In this document: in pieces, positions 7,334-15,956 of the stretch | How the letters are laid out: the number at the start of each line of letters is the position of its first letter | Position numbering within the stretch: position 1 is the first letter of the stretch | NCBI GenBank assembly: GCA_021778575.1 | Contig: JAJYCH010000018.1 | Span: 1 to 17,006 of the forward strand | Length of the DNA: 17,006 nucleotides | Source: Planctomycetota bacterium | GTDB taxonomy: Bacteria > Planctomycetota > Planctomycetia > Isosphaerales > Isosphaeraceae | Direction of reading: 5' to 3' | Position numbers and translations under genes: made by a program | Notes under the pieces: model-generated | Databases searched by the model: none | Told to the model about the DNA's origin: nothing | Seen by the model: only the letters and a program-made list of their open reading frames with translations

Positions 7334-7537
7334 ATGGAATCGACCACAATCGCCTCTCTGATGAATGAGAGCCTCCCCTCCCCTGGCCGCGAAGGCTCTG
7401 ATGGTGTCGTTGAAATAGGCTTGCTCCTGCCCGCTAATCGGGCAGCGGCTCTGCTGCGACTGGCCCGCGACCGTCGCGAGAGCGTGGGTCAGGTGCTCCG
7501 CCGGCTGATCGAGCGTGAACTGGCCCAACCGGTCTGA
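7334..7537 (+). CDS. Small ribbon-helix-helix-like (CopG/Arc type) protein
   Basis: A 67-residue protein. Its second half fits the ribbon-helix-helix pattern: a strand at about 25-32 (VVEIGLLL), a helix at about 34-46 (ANRAAALLRLARD), a turn at RESV, and a helix at about 50-63 (VGQVLRRLIEREL). Residues 1-24 are polar and probably flexible. Such proteins usually dimerise and bind DNA through the strand, often repressing their own gene or acting as antitoxins. No toxin-like gene lies beside it. An AGGA at 7324-7327, six bases before ATG 7334, decides the start; an upstream ATG at 7250 would overlap the kinase gene and add 28 unrelated residues. The family call rests on pattern only. It is the only regulator-like gene in the window. 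Confidence 0.6.
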   Translation: MESTTIASLMNESLPSPGREGSDGVVEIGLLLPANRAAALLRLARDRRESVGQVLRRLIERELAQPV

Positions 7538-7573
7538 ATCGACTTTCCGCCACGATCCCTTCGCCTTTCGGTC

Positions 7574-7592
7574 GGTTCGCGCGACTCGAACC
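7574..7592. other. Hairpin between the small RHH-like gene and lhr
   Basis: GGTTCG at 7574-7579 pairs with CGAACC at 7587-7592 around a seven-base loop. No T-tract follows directly, so this is at best a weak or Rho-assisted terminator for the upstream genes. It could equally be a chance repeat in GC-rich DNA. Confidence 0.3.
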
Positions 7593-7599
7593 ACTCTTC

Positions 7600-7613
7600 C
7601 GAACATTTGTTCA
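7600..7613. promoter_or_regulatory. Candidate LexA/SOS-box-like operator (CGAAC-N4-GTTCA)
   Basis: The sequence CGAACATTTGTTCA contains the perfect inverted repeat GAACA-TT-TGTTC at 7601-7612. The spacing and half-sites fit the Gram-positive-type LexA box (CGAAC-N4-GTTCG) with one outer mismatch. It lies ten bases upstream of a good -35 element for lhr, a DNA repair helicase gene. Whether this organism's LexA recognises such a site cannot be told from the window. It could instead be an operator for the adjacent RHH-like protein. Confidence 0.4.
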
Positions 7614-7622
7614 GTTTTCTCC

Positions 7623-7652
7623 TTGTCAACAACCCCGGTGATTCGTCATAAT
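7623..7652 (+). promoter_or_regulatory. Sigma70-like promoter of lhr
   Basis: TTGTCA at 7623-7628 (five of six matches) and CATAAT at 7647-7652 (five of six) are separated by 18 bases. This is the best-matching promoter in the window. Initiation near 7659 would give a leader of about 40 bases before ATG 7700. It argues that lhr is transcribed independently of the kinase cluster. Confidence 0.6.
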
Positions 7653-7699
7653 CGAGTCCTCCGTCACCTTCTCCCTCTGGAGTGACAGGACTGGTTGTG

Positions 7700-10600
7700 A
7701 TGGATGTCGACTCGGACGGGCTGGATTGTTTGCTTCCGGCTGTCGCCCAGTGGTTTCGGGCGACTTACGGCGAGCCGACGCCCCCGCAGCGGCTGGGCTG
7801 GCCGGTGATCGCTTCCGGCCGGAACACGCTCCTGTTCGCTCCGACCGGGTCGGGGAAGACTCTCGCCGCGTTTCTCGCCTGTCTCGATCACCTCTGGCGG
7901 ACCCCTCCGTCCGTCAAAGGGGTTCGGATTCTTTACGTCTCCCCCTTGAAGGCCCTCAATAACGACGTCTACCGCAACCTTCAGCTTCCCCTCGAAGGAA
8001 TTCTGGAGTTTTCGAGGGCCGAAGTCGCGGCTCTCTCGCCGTTATCGATCGCGGTCAGGACCGGAGACACGACGGCCTCCGACCGCCAGCGGTTGCTCCG
8101 CAAGCCCCCCGATATCCTGATCACAACGCCCGAATCGCTGCACTTGATGCTCACAAGTAAGGCACGGACGACGCTCGGGTCGCTCTCGCACGTGATCATC
8201 GACGAGATTCATGCCCTCTGCCCCAACAAGCGAGGCGTTTTCCTGGCCCTGTTGCTCGAACGGCTCGAACAGCTCAATCCCGCCGGTTTGATCCGCGTCG
8301 GTCTGTCGGCGACCCAGCGACCGCTCGAAGAAGTTGCCAGCTATCTCGGCGGTCTCCGAGTCGTGCCAGGTTCGCGGCCGAGCCGCTTCGAGCCTCGGCC
8401 GGTCACGGTCATCGACGCGGGTCGGCGGAAGGAACTCGACCTTCAAGTGATCGCACCGTTCGAGCGAACCGGGCCTCGGCTCGAAGGGTCGATCTGGCCG
8501 GTGATCGAGCAGCGGTTGCTTGCTCTGGTCGTCGAGCATCGGTCAACCATCATCTTCGCCAATAATCGCCGAGTCGTTGAGCGATTGACCAGTCGACTGA
8601 ACGAGCTGGCTCACGAGGGCCGGCCCGATAGCGATGATCCGGACCCGCCGGAGGTCGTCGTGGCTCGCTCGCACCACGGGAGCTTGAGCCAGGAGGAACG
8701 GCGGGCGACCGAGGAGGCTCTCAAGCTTGGCGAGTTGCCCAGCGTCGTGGCGACGGCTTCGCTCGAACTCGGAATCGACATGGGAGCGGTCGACCTGGTC
8801 TGCCAGGTCGGTTCGCCCGGAGGAGTGGCGCGCGGGCTTCAGCGCGTCGGGCGAGCCGGGCACCTCGTCGGCCGGATCAGCAAGGGGCGAATTCTGGTCC
8901 GAACGTCGAGCGAACTCCTCGAAGCTGCGGCCCTGGCCCGGGCGATGGTCGCCAACGAGGTCGAGACGCTTCGCGTTCCGACCAATTGCCTGGACGTCCT
9001 GGCTCAACAGGTGATCGCCTGCGTCGCGGTCGAGTCCTGGGATGTCTCGGCCCTGTTCGACCTGATCCGCCAGGCCTACCCGTATCGTGACCTCACGGCG
9101 GAAGCGTTCGAAGGGGTCCTTCGTTTGATCTCGGGGCGGTTCTCGGTCGCCACGTTTCGCGATCTCCAGCCCCGGGTGAGCTGGGATCGCGTCGCCAACC
9201 GGCTGAATCCACTCCCGGGCTCGGCTCGTCTGGCGCTCACGGGGGGTGGAACGATCCCCGATACCGGGCAGTATCCGCTCTATCTCGGCGAGGACGGTCC
9301 CAGGCTGGGCGAACTCGACGAGGAATTCGTGCTCGAACGGCGGGTTGGCGAGACCTTCGTGCTGGGAACCTCGACCTGGCGGATCGAGTCGATCGAGGCC
9401 CATAAGGTGGTCGTCTCGAAGGCCGAGGGTCAGGCGGCGATGATGCCGTTCTGGCGTGGTGAGAGTAACCCCAGGACGGCCGAGCTGGGGGCGAAGGTCG
9501 GCGAACTGACCCGCGAGATCGCCGGGCGTCTCGATGATCCGGGTCTGATCGACTGGCTGGCCGACGAGTGCCGGCTGGAGCCGGGCTCGGCCCGGAGTTT
9601 GCGCGACCATGTCGCCCGCCAGATTCGCGTGGCGGGGGCGGCTCCCGATGACCGGACGGTCCTGATCGAGACCTTTCGCGACCCGGCGGGAGAGGTTGGC
9701 CTGGCGGTCCTCACGCCTTATGGCGGCAAGCTCCATCTCGCGCTCAAGCTGGCGCTCCAGGGGCGGCTCCGGCAGCGGCTCGGGATCGCCGTTGCCTGTC
9801 TCCATGCCGATGACGGTCTGCTCATTCGCCTCCCTCGGACCGAGACCCCGCCGCTCGACCTGTTTCGAGGGCTGACCGCCAGTCTGGCCGAGGAGTTGAT
9901 CCGCGGCGAACTGGGCGATAGCGCGCTGTTTGGCCTCCGGTTTCGCCAGAACGCCGGTCGAGCGCTCTTGATGCCTCGTCCCGACCCGTCAAAGCGGACA
10001 CCGCTCTGGCTTCAGCGGCTCCGGGCCAAGGATTTGCTCCAGGTCGTCCGCAAGCTCGCCGATTTTCCGATCGTCGTCGAGACCTATCGCGAGTGCCTGA
10101 ACGACGACCTCGATCTTCCTCGGCTCCGAGGCTTTCTCGAATCGATCGACAACGGGACGATCCGCGTGATCGCCCGCGACGGCGAGATTCCGTCGCCGTT
10201 CGCCTCGGATTTGATCTTCAAGTTTACCCAGACGTTTCTCTATCAGTGGGACGAGCCGGCGAGGGATTCGGCGCGACCGAGCGATCCGGTCGATCTGGCG
10301 CTCCTGGACTCGTTGCTCGAACCGTCGGCGATCGGCCGGGTCGAGGCTCGGTTGCGAGGGGCCGGTCACCCGCCTCGAACCGTCGACGAGATGGCCGAGG
10401 CGCTGCGGACCCTCGGTGACCTCACCCCCGCCGAGCTGGCCGGGCCGATGGCCGGGTTCCTCGCCGAGCTGGAGAGCCAGGGACGCGCGGTCCGGATCGA
10501 GCTGGCCGGGATGTCGGAGCCCGAGCGCTGGATCGGCGTCGAGGATGCCGAACTCTATGACCAGGCGTTTCGCCAAGCTCGACCAAAACTCAAAAAGGGC

Positions 10601-12112
10601 TCGAAAAAACCGGTCTTGGATGGCGATGATCCGGCGATTGCCACGATCGTCCGCCGTTACCTGCGGACCCATGCCTTGATCGGCATGGCCGAATTGACCG
10701 CCCGCTATCCGATTGGAGCAGGTCAGGCGACCGATCTGCTGGAACGGTTCGCCGACGAGGGGGCTCTGGTCCGGCTCGAACCGCTCGACGGGTCGGATTC
10801 GCCGCGCTGGGCCGACCGGCAGAACCTCGAAGAAGTCCGGCGGCTCTCGATCGCGATCCGACGGAGCGAGGCCCTGGCCATCCCGCCCGAGGCATTCGCC
10901 GACTTCGTGGCCCGTCGCCAGCGGGTGCATCCGGCCACCCGAACCGAGGGGGCCGAAGCCCTGGCCCTGGTTCTCGACCAGCTTCAGGGGTTCGCTGCCT
11001 CGGCCGAAGCCTGGGAGACCGAGATTCTCCCACGACGGGTCGAGAATTATCGGTCGAGCTGGCTTGACGAGGCTCTGGGAACGGGCGAATGGACCTGGCG
11101 AGCCGAGGTTGACGGCAAGGGGGAAGCCCGGGTCGCGATCATCGCTCGCGACTTTCCCCGGCTCTGGCCAATCCGCGACCCAATGGCCGAGGAGCCGTCG
11201 GAGGTCGAGCGCGTCCTGATCGAAACGCTCGACCGTCGAGGGGCCCAGTTCGCGGTGGATCTGGCCCGCGAATCCGGGCTAGGCCCGTCGGTGGTCCGGT
11301 CGGGGCTGGATTTGCTCGTGAAAGCGGGTCGGGTGACGAACGACCGCTTCGATCCGCTCCGGCCCGGCAGTCAGGCGATGGCGGAGGCTCTGGCGTCGGC
11401 CCGGAAGTCGTTTGGCCGGGCGGGGCGTTCGGCGTCGCGACGGCCCGAGGGCCGCTGGTCGGTCTTGCCCGAGGGCGAGCCGGCCGATCCCGAGACGGCC
11501 GCTCTGGCCTGGGCCCAGGCGCTGCTCGATCGCTATGGAGTGCTCAGCCGCGAGACGGTGGAACTCGATCCCTGGGCTCCCGCCTGGAAAGATCTGGCCC
11601 CCTGGCTGGCTCGCGCCGAGATGAAGGGGGATCTCCGCCGCGGTTACTTCGTCGAAGGGCTGTCGGGCGTGCAATATGCCGATCCCGAGACGGTCGCGGA
11701 GCTGGCCCGGACCGCCTCGGAACTGGTCCGATCGACCGATCCTGTTCTGCTTGGTTCAAACGATCCGGCGAACGTTTATGGGTCAGGGGCACCGTTCGAC
11801 GTCGCGCTTCTGGAAGGGGGGACGGCGCGACTTTCGCGGAATTCATCAAACTTTCTCGTATTTATCGCCGGGCGCGCGGTCCTGATCGTCGAGGGGTTGG
11901 GCAAGCGGTTGACCGGACTGGCCTCGGCGTCGGAGATCGAGCTGAAACGAGCCATTTCCACGCTTCCGACGCTGGCGGGGCCACGTCGGCGGGTGCTCAA
12001 GGTCGAGACGTATAATCGCGCGGCGACGCTGGCAAGTCCGGCGGCGCCGTGGCTGGCGGATGTCGGTTTTGTGAGGGATCCACCCGGGATGGCTTTTTAC
12101 GCGGGTTGGTGA
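7700..12112 (+). CDS. lhr: Large Lhr-family ATP-dependent DNA helicase with C-terminal domain
   Basis: A 1470-residue superfamily 2 helicase, close in length to E. coli Lhr (about 1538). Core motifs in order: Walker A APTGSGKT (47-54), motif II DEIH (168-171), motif III SAT (203-205), HHGS (325-328) and motif VI QRVGRAGH (381-388). The Lhr core domains follow. The C-terminal part carries the Lhr-CTD hallmarks RGYFVEGLSGVQYA and SNDPANVYGSG, as in full-length Lhr rather than the short Lhr-core proteins. Known Lhr proteins translocate 3'-5' on single-stranded DNA and unwind RNA:DNA hybrids; the CTD of E. coli Lhr is reported to have uracil-DNA glycosylase activity, and mycobacterial lhr is induced by DNA damage. 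ATG 7700 was chosen because AGGA at 7687-7690 lies nine bases upstream; GTG 7682 is an alternative adding six residues. No frameshift was seen over 4.4 kb. Confidence 0.95.
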   Translation: MDVDSDGLDCLLPAVAQWFRATYGEPTPPQRLGWPVIASGRNTLLFAPTGSGKTLAAFLACLDHLWRTPPSVKGVRILYVSPLKALNNDVYRNLQLPLEGILEFSRAEVAALSPLSIAVRTGDTTASDRQRLLRKPPDILITTPESLHLMLTSKARTTLGSLSHVIIDEIHALCPNKRGVFLALLLERLEQLNPAGLIRVGLSATQRPLEEVASYLGGLRVVPGSRPSRFEPRPVTVIDAGRRKELDLQVIAPFERTGPRLEGSIWPVIEQRLLALVVEHRSTIIFANNRRVVERLTSRLNELAHEGRPDSDDPDPPEVVVARSHHGSLSQEERRATEEALKLGELPSVVATASLELGIDMGAVDLVCQVGSPGGVARGLQRVGRAGHLVGRISKGRILVRTSSELLEAAALARAMVANEVETLRVPTNCLDVLAQQVIACVAVESWDVSALFDLIRQAYPYRDLTAEAFEGVLRLISGRFSVATFRDLQPRVSWDRVANRLNPLPGSARLALTGGGTIPDTGQYPLYLGEDGPRLGELDEEFVLERRVGETFVLGTSTWRIESIEAHKVVVSKAEGQAAMMPFWRGESNPRTAELGAKVGELTREIAGRLDDPGLIDWLADECRLEPGSARSLRDHVARQIRVAGAAPDDRTVLIETFRDPAGEVGLAVLTPYGGKLHLALKLALQGRLRQRLGIAVACLHADDGLLIRLPRTETPPLDLFRGLTASLAEELIRGELGDSALFGLRFRQNAGRALLMPRPDPSKRTPLWLQRLRAKDLLQVVRKLADFPIVVETYRECLNDDLDLPRLRGFLESIDNGTIRVIARDGEIPSPFASDLIFKFTQTFLYQWDEPARDSARPSDPVDLALLDSLLEPSAIGRVEARLRGAGHPPRTVDEMAEALRTLGDLTPAELAGPMAGFLAELESQGRAVRIELAGMSEPERWIGVEDAELYDQAFRQARPKLKKGSKKPVLDGDDPAIATIVRRYLRTHALIGMAELTARYPIGAGQATDLLERFADEGALVRLEPLDGSDSPRWADRQNLEEVRRLSIAIRRSEALAIPPEAFADFVARRQRVHPATRTEGAEALALVLDQLQGFAASAEAWETEILPRRVENYRSSWLDEALGTGEWTWRAEVDGKGEARVAIIARDFPRLWPIRDPMAEEPSEVERVLIETLDRRGAQFAVDLARESGLGPSVVRSGLDLLVKAGRVTNDRFDPLRPGSQAMAEALASARKSFGRAGRSASRRPEGRWSVLPEGEPADPETAALAWAQALLDRYGVLSRETVELDPWAPAWKDLAPWLARAEMKGDLRRGYFVEGLSGVQYADPETVAELARTASELVRSTDPVLLGSNDPANVYGSGAPFDVALLEGGTARLSRNSSNFLVFIAGRAVLIVEGLGKRLTGLASASEIELKRAISTLPTLAGPRRRVLKVETYNRAATLASPAAPWLADVGFVRDPPGMAFYAGW

Positions 12113-12122
12113 GATCGGTTCG

Positions 12123-12131
12123 TGTTATACT
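12123..12131 (+). promoter_or_regulatory. Extended -10 promoter before the metallophosphoesterase gene
   Basis: TGTTATACT is an extended -10 element (TG-N-TATACT, five of six in the hexamer) in the 93-base gap after lhr. No good -35 sits 16-18 bases upstream, which extended -10 promoters can tolerate. Initiation near 12138 would leave a leader of about 68 bases. Confidence 0.4.
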
Positions 12132-12205
12132 CGTTGAACTTCGGACCCTGACCGCTGGATACCCTCGACCAACCCCATCGCGACGATTTCTCGGGACCTC
12201 TGCCG

Positions 12206-13027
12206 ATGTCCGATTCCTCGACTCAACCGGCCGCCGAAGGTCGCGATCCCGGCGCTGTCTTGCCGTATGACTGCATCGTCATCAGCGATCTGCACCTGGG
12301 CAGCGAGATGTGCCAGGCCAAGCTCCTCGAAGAATTTCTGACCTGGGCCGCCACGCGGACGCGCGAGCTGGTCATCAATGGCGATGTCTTCGACGACCTG
12401 AACTTCAAACGGCTGACGAAACGCCACTTCGCCTGTCTTAAAGTCATCCGGCGCAATTCCGACCGCGACGATTTTCGGCTGATCTGGATCAGGGGCAACC
12501 ACGACGGGCCGGCCGATATCATCAGTCACATCGTCGGAGTCGATATCCTCGATGAATACGTTTACGATAACGGACAGATTCAGCTCTTGATCCTTCACGG
12601 CGACCAGTTCGACACGATCATCACCGACCACAAGTTGTTGACGGACATCGCTTGCGGAATCTTTTACTTCATTCAAAAATGGGCGCCGCACAAGACTTCT
12701 CGCTGGATTCGTCGGATCACCAAGCGGTTTCAGCGCAACAGCGAACTGGTCCAGCAGCGGGCCATTGACTATGCCAGGAGTAAGGGTTATCGCTTCGTGA
12801 CTTGCGGTCATACGCACCTTCCCTTGACGGCGGAAGTTGACGGGGTCCGATACTTCAATACGGGGACCTGGATCGAGCACCCCCCCTGCCCGTTCCTCGC
12901 GGTGATTGGTGACGACGTTCATCTCGAAAGCTTTCCGCTCGGAGCGAGCGAAGCGGACGGCTCGGAGAGCCTGAAGTCCCAGGAAAATGAACTTTCGAGC
13001 GAGCGGGTCGTCGGTCTTGAGGGTTGA
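12206..13027 (+). CDS. LpxH-like metallophosphoesterase (UDP-2,3-diacylglucosamine hydrolase family)
   Basis: A 273-residue calcineurin-like phosphoesterase with the full set of dimetal motifs: SDLHLGS (27-33), GDVFDD (59-64), GNHD (97-100), HGD (131-133) and GHTH (201-204). The layout and size resemble the LpxH family, which cleaves UDP-2,3-diacylglucosamine to lipid X in lipid A synthesis at the inner face of the cytoplasmic membrane. The polar tail from about residue 246 is extra and probably disordered. No other lipid A gene is nearby, so the substrate is inferred from family only; it could act on another pyrophosphate or nucleotide. The start at ATG 12206 has only a weak GGGA nine bases upstream. 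It follows lhr by 93 bases, with its own candidate promoter. Confidence 0.8.
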   Translation: MSDSSTQPAAEGRDPGAVLPYDCIVISDLHLGSEMCQAKLLEEFLTWAATRTRELVINGDVFDDLNFKRLTKRHFACLKVIRRNSDRDDFRLIWIRGNHDGPADIISHIVGVDILDEYVYDNGQIQLLILHGDQFDTIITDHKLLTDIACGIFYFIQKWAPHKTSRWIRRITKRFQRNSELVQQRAIDYARSKGYRFVTCGHTHLPLTAEVDGVRYFNTGTWIEHPPCPFLAVIGDDVHLESFPLGASEADGSESLKSQENELSSERVVGLEG

Positions 13028-13077
13028 ATTGTGAGACGTTGCCGGGCACCGGGTGGATCGTCGCCAGCGAAGTGCGG

Positions 13078-13107
13078 TTGACAACACCCCCTCTGGTCGA
13101 ATCTGCT
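13078..13107 (+). promoter_or_regulatory. Candidate promoter of fumC
   Basis: A perfect TTGACA -35 at 13078-13083 is followed, after 18 bases, by TCTGCT at 13102-13107, which matches the -10 at only three of six. Initiation near 13114 would fall after the upstream GTG at 13110 and so support the TTG start at 13167. Confidence 0.35.
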
Positions 13108-13166
13108 AGGTGATCGTTTCGCGCCCCGGCAACCGCCGTTCGATTCGCCCGTCGGAGATTTCAGGT

Positions 13167-14711
13167 TTGGCCACTTCGTCGTTCCGTACCGAGAAAGATT
13201 CGATGGGGGCCATGGAGGTCCCGGTCGACGCCTATTACGGTGCCCAGACCCGTCGGGCCGAGCTGAACTTCGAGATCAGCCCGCTCCGAGCCCCTCGGGC
13301 GTTCATCCGAGCCCTGGGCCTGATCAAGAAGGCCGCGGCCCAGGTGAACATGGACCTCGGGCTGCTCAATGCCGATCTGGGTGCCCCGATCGTCCAGGCG
13401 GCTCAGGCCGTGGCCGATGGCAAGCACGACGACCAGTTCGTCGTCGATATCTTCCAGACCGGCTCCGGCACCTCGTCGAACATGAACACCAACGAGGTGA
13501 TCGCCGGGGTCGCCAACGAGAAGCTGACCGGGAAACGGGGCGGCAAGTCGCCGGTTCATCCCAACGACGCGGTCAACATGGGGCAGTCGTCTAACGACGT
13601 GATCCCCACCGCGATCCACGTCGCGGCGCTCGACGGGGTTCGCAAGAAGCTGATCCCGGCGCTGGAGTCGCTTCACAAGCTCCTCAAGGCCAAGGCCGAC
13701 GCCTTCGACAAGGTCGTGAAGATCGGCCGGACCCACCTGCAAGATGCCGTGCCGATCCGGCTGGGTCAGGAATTCGGCGGCTATGCCTCACAGGTCGAGC
13801 ATGGAATCCGGCGGCTCACCCAGGCAAGCACCGCGTTGACCGAACTGGCGATCGGCGGAACGGCCGTCGGCACCGGGATCAATACCCATGCCGACTTCCC
13901 CAAGCTGATGGCCGAGAAGCTGAACCTCGATACCGGGCTCGATTTTCGACCGGCGTCCAACTGCTTCGAGGCAATGGCCAATCGCGACGCCGCCGTGGAA
14001 GTCTCCGGCGCGATCAAGACCGTTGCCATCAGCCTGTCGAATATCGTCAACAATATTCGCTGGCTGGCCTCGGGTCCCCGCTGCGGAATTGGCGAGATCA
14101 AGATTCCCGAGCTTCAGCCGGGGAGCTCGATCATGCCGGGCAAGGTCAACCCGGTGATTCCCGAGGCCGTGATGATGGTCACGGCGCAGGTCGTCGGCAA
14201 CGACGCGACGATCGCCTGGGCCAACGCGCTGGGATCGAACTTCGATCTTAACGTGATGATGCCGGTGATCGCCTATAATTTGCTCCAGTCGATCGATATC
14301 GTGACCACGGCGGCGAAGCACCTGTCTGACAAGTGCATCGACGCCGAAAAGCACCTGAGCGGTCAGGCGACCGAGGGCGTGGTCCGGATCGAGGCCGACG
14401 AGGTTCGCTGTCGCGACCTGATCGAGATCAGCCTGGCGATGTGCACGGCCCTCGCCCCTCGGATCGGCTACGACGCGGCCTCCGCCCTGGCGAAGAAAGC
14501 GTACAAGAACGGCACGAATGTCCGGCAGGTGGCGCTGGAACTGATCGCCGGGCAAGAACTCGATGCGATCAGCCAGGCGTTGGGCCTGACCGAAACTCCG
14601 GCCATCCTGGCGAAACTCGGAGCCCCCTCGGCCGCCGAGATCGAGACATTGCTGGACCCGTTCGGGCAGACCGTGCGCGGAACCGGGGTCGGCGGCAGCG
14701 CCGGGGGTTGA
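13167..14711 (+). CDS. fumC: Class II fumarate hydratase
   Basis: Interconverts fumarate and malate in the TCA cycle as a cytosolic homotetramer without an iron-sulfur cluster. Diagnostic segments are TGSGTSSNMNTNE (98-110), the catalytic-His segment GRTHLQDA (His190) and the flexible-loop signature GSSIMPGKVNP (319-329). PGKVNP favours fumarase over aspartase, which usually has PAKVNP. The FRTEKDSMG beginning matches the E. coli FumC N-terminus. TTG 13167 was chosen as start because GGAG at 13154-13157 lies nine bases upstream and it gives the family N-terminus; GTG 13110 would add 19 unrelated residues and may precede the transcription start. At 514 residues it is longer than E. coli FumC (467), with an insertion near the C-terminus around QELDAISQALGLTETPAILA and a Gly-rich tail. 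Confidence 0.92.
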   Translation: MATSSFRTEKDSMGAMEVPVDAYYGAQTRRAELNFEISPLRAPRAFIRALGLIKKAAAQVNMDLGLLNADLGAPIVQAAQAVADGKHDDQFVVDIFQTGSGTSSNMNTNEVIAGVANEKLTGKRGGKSPVHPNDAVNMGQSSNDVIPTAIHVAALDGVRKKLIPALESLHKLLKAKADAFDKVVKIGRTHLQDAVPIRLGQEFGGYASQVEHGIRRLTQASTALTELAIGGTAVGTGINTHADFPKLMAEKLNLDTGLDFRPASNCFEAMANRDAAVEVSGAIKTVAISLSNIVNNIRWLASGPRCGIGEIKIPELQPGSSIMPGKVNPVIPEAVMMVTAQVVGNDATIAWANALGSNFDLNVMMPVIAYNLLQSIDIVTTAAKHLSDKCIDAEKHLSGQATEGVVRIEADEVRCRDLIEISLAMCTALAPRIGYDAASALAKKAYKNGTNVRQVALELIAGQELDAISQALGLTETPAILAKLGAPSAAEIETLLDPFGQTVRGTGVGGSAGG

Positions 14712-14750
14712 CCCATGACATTTCCCGATCCATCGGACGGAGGGCGACCC

Positions 14751-15956
14751 ATGTCGGACGGACGCATCGACGACCAGATGATCGAGATCAGCGATCCCGA
14801 CGAGGTACCCGTCGGGGGCGAACCACCGCTCAAGGTGGTGATCGAATATCGTGAGCGCGGAATCCCCTGGATGCTGATTCCGCCGCTCTTGATGCTCTGC
14901 GCCGTGGGGGCCATCCTGGGCTATCGGAAGCTGGCTCCGCAGGTCAATCCGCCGGTCCCTCGGGTTGCCGGCGTGGCGCCGTCAGTGACTCCGCCGGTGA
15001 TCGATTCCGCGGTGACTCCCGCCGGCGAACCGTCGAAGGGGGATGGCTCGACCACGGGCCAACCGCCTTCAACGACGCCAGCCGTGTCGGTGGCGACTTC
15101 GGAACCGCCCGCGGTGCCCCCGCAAGAAAAGCCGGTCGCATCAACCGCGATCTCCGTCGAACCGGAAAAGCCGACGCTCGAATTACCACCGGTGGCCGCC
15201 GAGAAACCGACCGAAGCCGACAAACCGGTCGAGTCGAGCACGTTCACCCAGGTAACCGGGCTCGGGTTCGACCCCAAGGCACTGGAGGCCGAGAAGAAGG
15301 CCGACGCCCAGAATCCCCCGGCCGATTCCGCGATCGCACCGGCGGCCCGTCAGGAAGGGGCTCGCGAACCGGGCCTTCCGGCGGCGGCGGACAACCAGAA
15401 CCTCCCTCGCGAGGTTGATCCCGAAATTCTTCCGCCCGACCCCAAGCTCGCCCGGGTCCGCCAGAAGAAGCGAGCCGTGGAGCGCGCGAGCGAAGCGATC
15501 CAGCAGGTCGAGGCCGACCGCGTCCGTTTTCACAACGACCTCCGCGAGATCTGCCGGATCTCGCGCGCCGATTATCTCAAGGAAGTCGTCGAATTGAGCA
15601 ACCGTTACGGGATGCAGGTCGATCCCAAGGTCAAGCTCCTGGCGCAAGAACGTCTTGGCAAGACGGGTCGATACGCCGGTGCCGATCGGCTGACGCGGAT
15701 CGACGTCCTGCGCGCGGTCGGGTTCCCCGAGCCGTTGATTCTTGAAGATGTCTTCAAGAATTATGAAACTCAGCGGATCGGCGAGCGGAGCGGTCCTCGG
15801 GACGAGAACGAGGCGATGCATCGCGCGATCCTGTTCCTGCTTCGATTCGCGCCCGGTCAACCGGCGTCGCCGTCCTCGCGTCCGACGGCTTCACGATCGG
15901 TTCCCGCGCCTCCTCAACCCGGCCCCGCGAGTCGGTCCAACCCCGGCCCGCGCTGA
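14751..15956 (+). CDS. Unrecognised single-pass membrane protein with Pro-rich linker
   Basis: A 401-residue protein I do not recognise. Residues 1-38 are acidic and probably cytosolic. One hydrophobic helix at about 39-58 (WMLIPPLLMLCAVGAILGY) follows basic residues, suggesting an N-in, C-out anchor. Residues 66-228 are a low-complexity Pro/Ala/Thr/Glu linker. From about 232 to 370 there is a folded-looking, charged helical region: a likely coiled segment (ARVRQKKRAVERASEAIQQV), then RISRADYLKEVVELSNRYGM and a helix to about 345. The last 30 residues are Pro/Ser/Arg-rich. The start was set at ATG 14751 by a strong GGAGG at 14739-14743 seven bases upstream; ATG 14715 would add 12 residues with no binding site. 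It begins 39 bases after fumC and precedes a secreted metallopeptidase-like gene, so it may be cotranscribed with either. Confidence 0.75.
   Translation: MSDGRIDDQMIEISDPDEVPVGGEPPLKVVIEYRERGIPWMLIPPLLMLCAVGAILGYRKLAPQVNPPVPRVAGVAPSVTPPVIDSAVTPAGEPSKGDGSTTGQPPSTTPAVSVATSEPPAVPPQEKPVASTAISVEPEKPTLELPPVAAEKPTEADKPVESSTFTQVTGLGFDPKALEAEKKADAQNPPADSAIAPAARQEGAREPGLPAAADNQNLPREVDPEILPPDPKLARVRQKKRAVERASEAIQQVEADRVRFHNDLREICRISRADYLKEVVELSNRYGMQVDPKVKLLAQERLGKTGRYAGADRLTRIDVLRAVGFPEPLILEDVFKNYETQRIGERSGPRDENEAMHRAILFLLRFAPGQPASPSSRPTASRSVPAPPQPGPASRSNPGPR

Noticed and set aside
12113..12205. Possible terminator after lhr
   Set aside because: I found no stem followed by a T-tract in this gap; only the extended -10 element stands out.
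13110..13166. GTG start for fumarase giving a 533-residue protein
   Set aside because: The added 19 residues match no FumC N-terminus, no binding site precedes the GTG, and the candidate transcript start lies at or after it.
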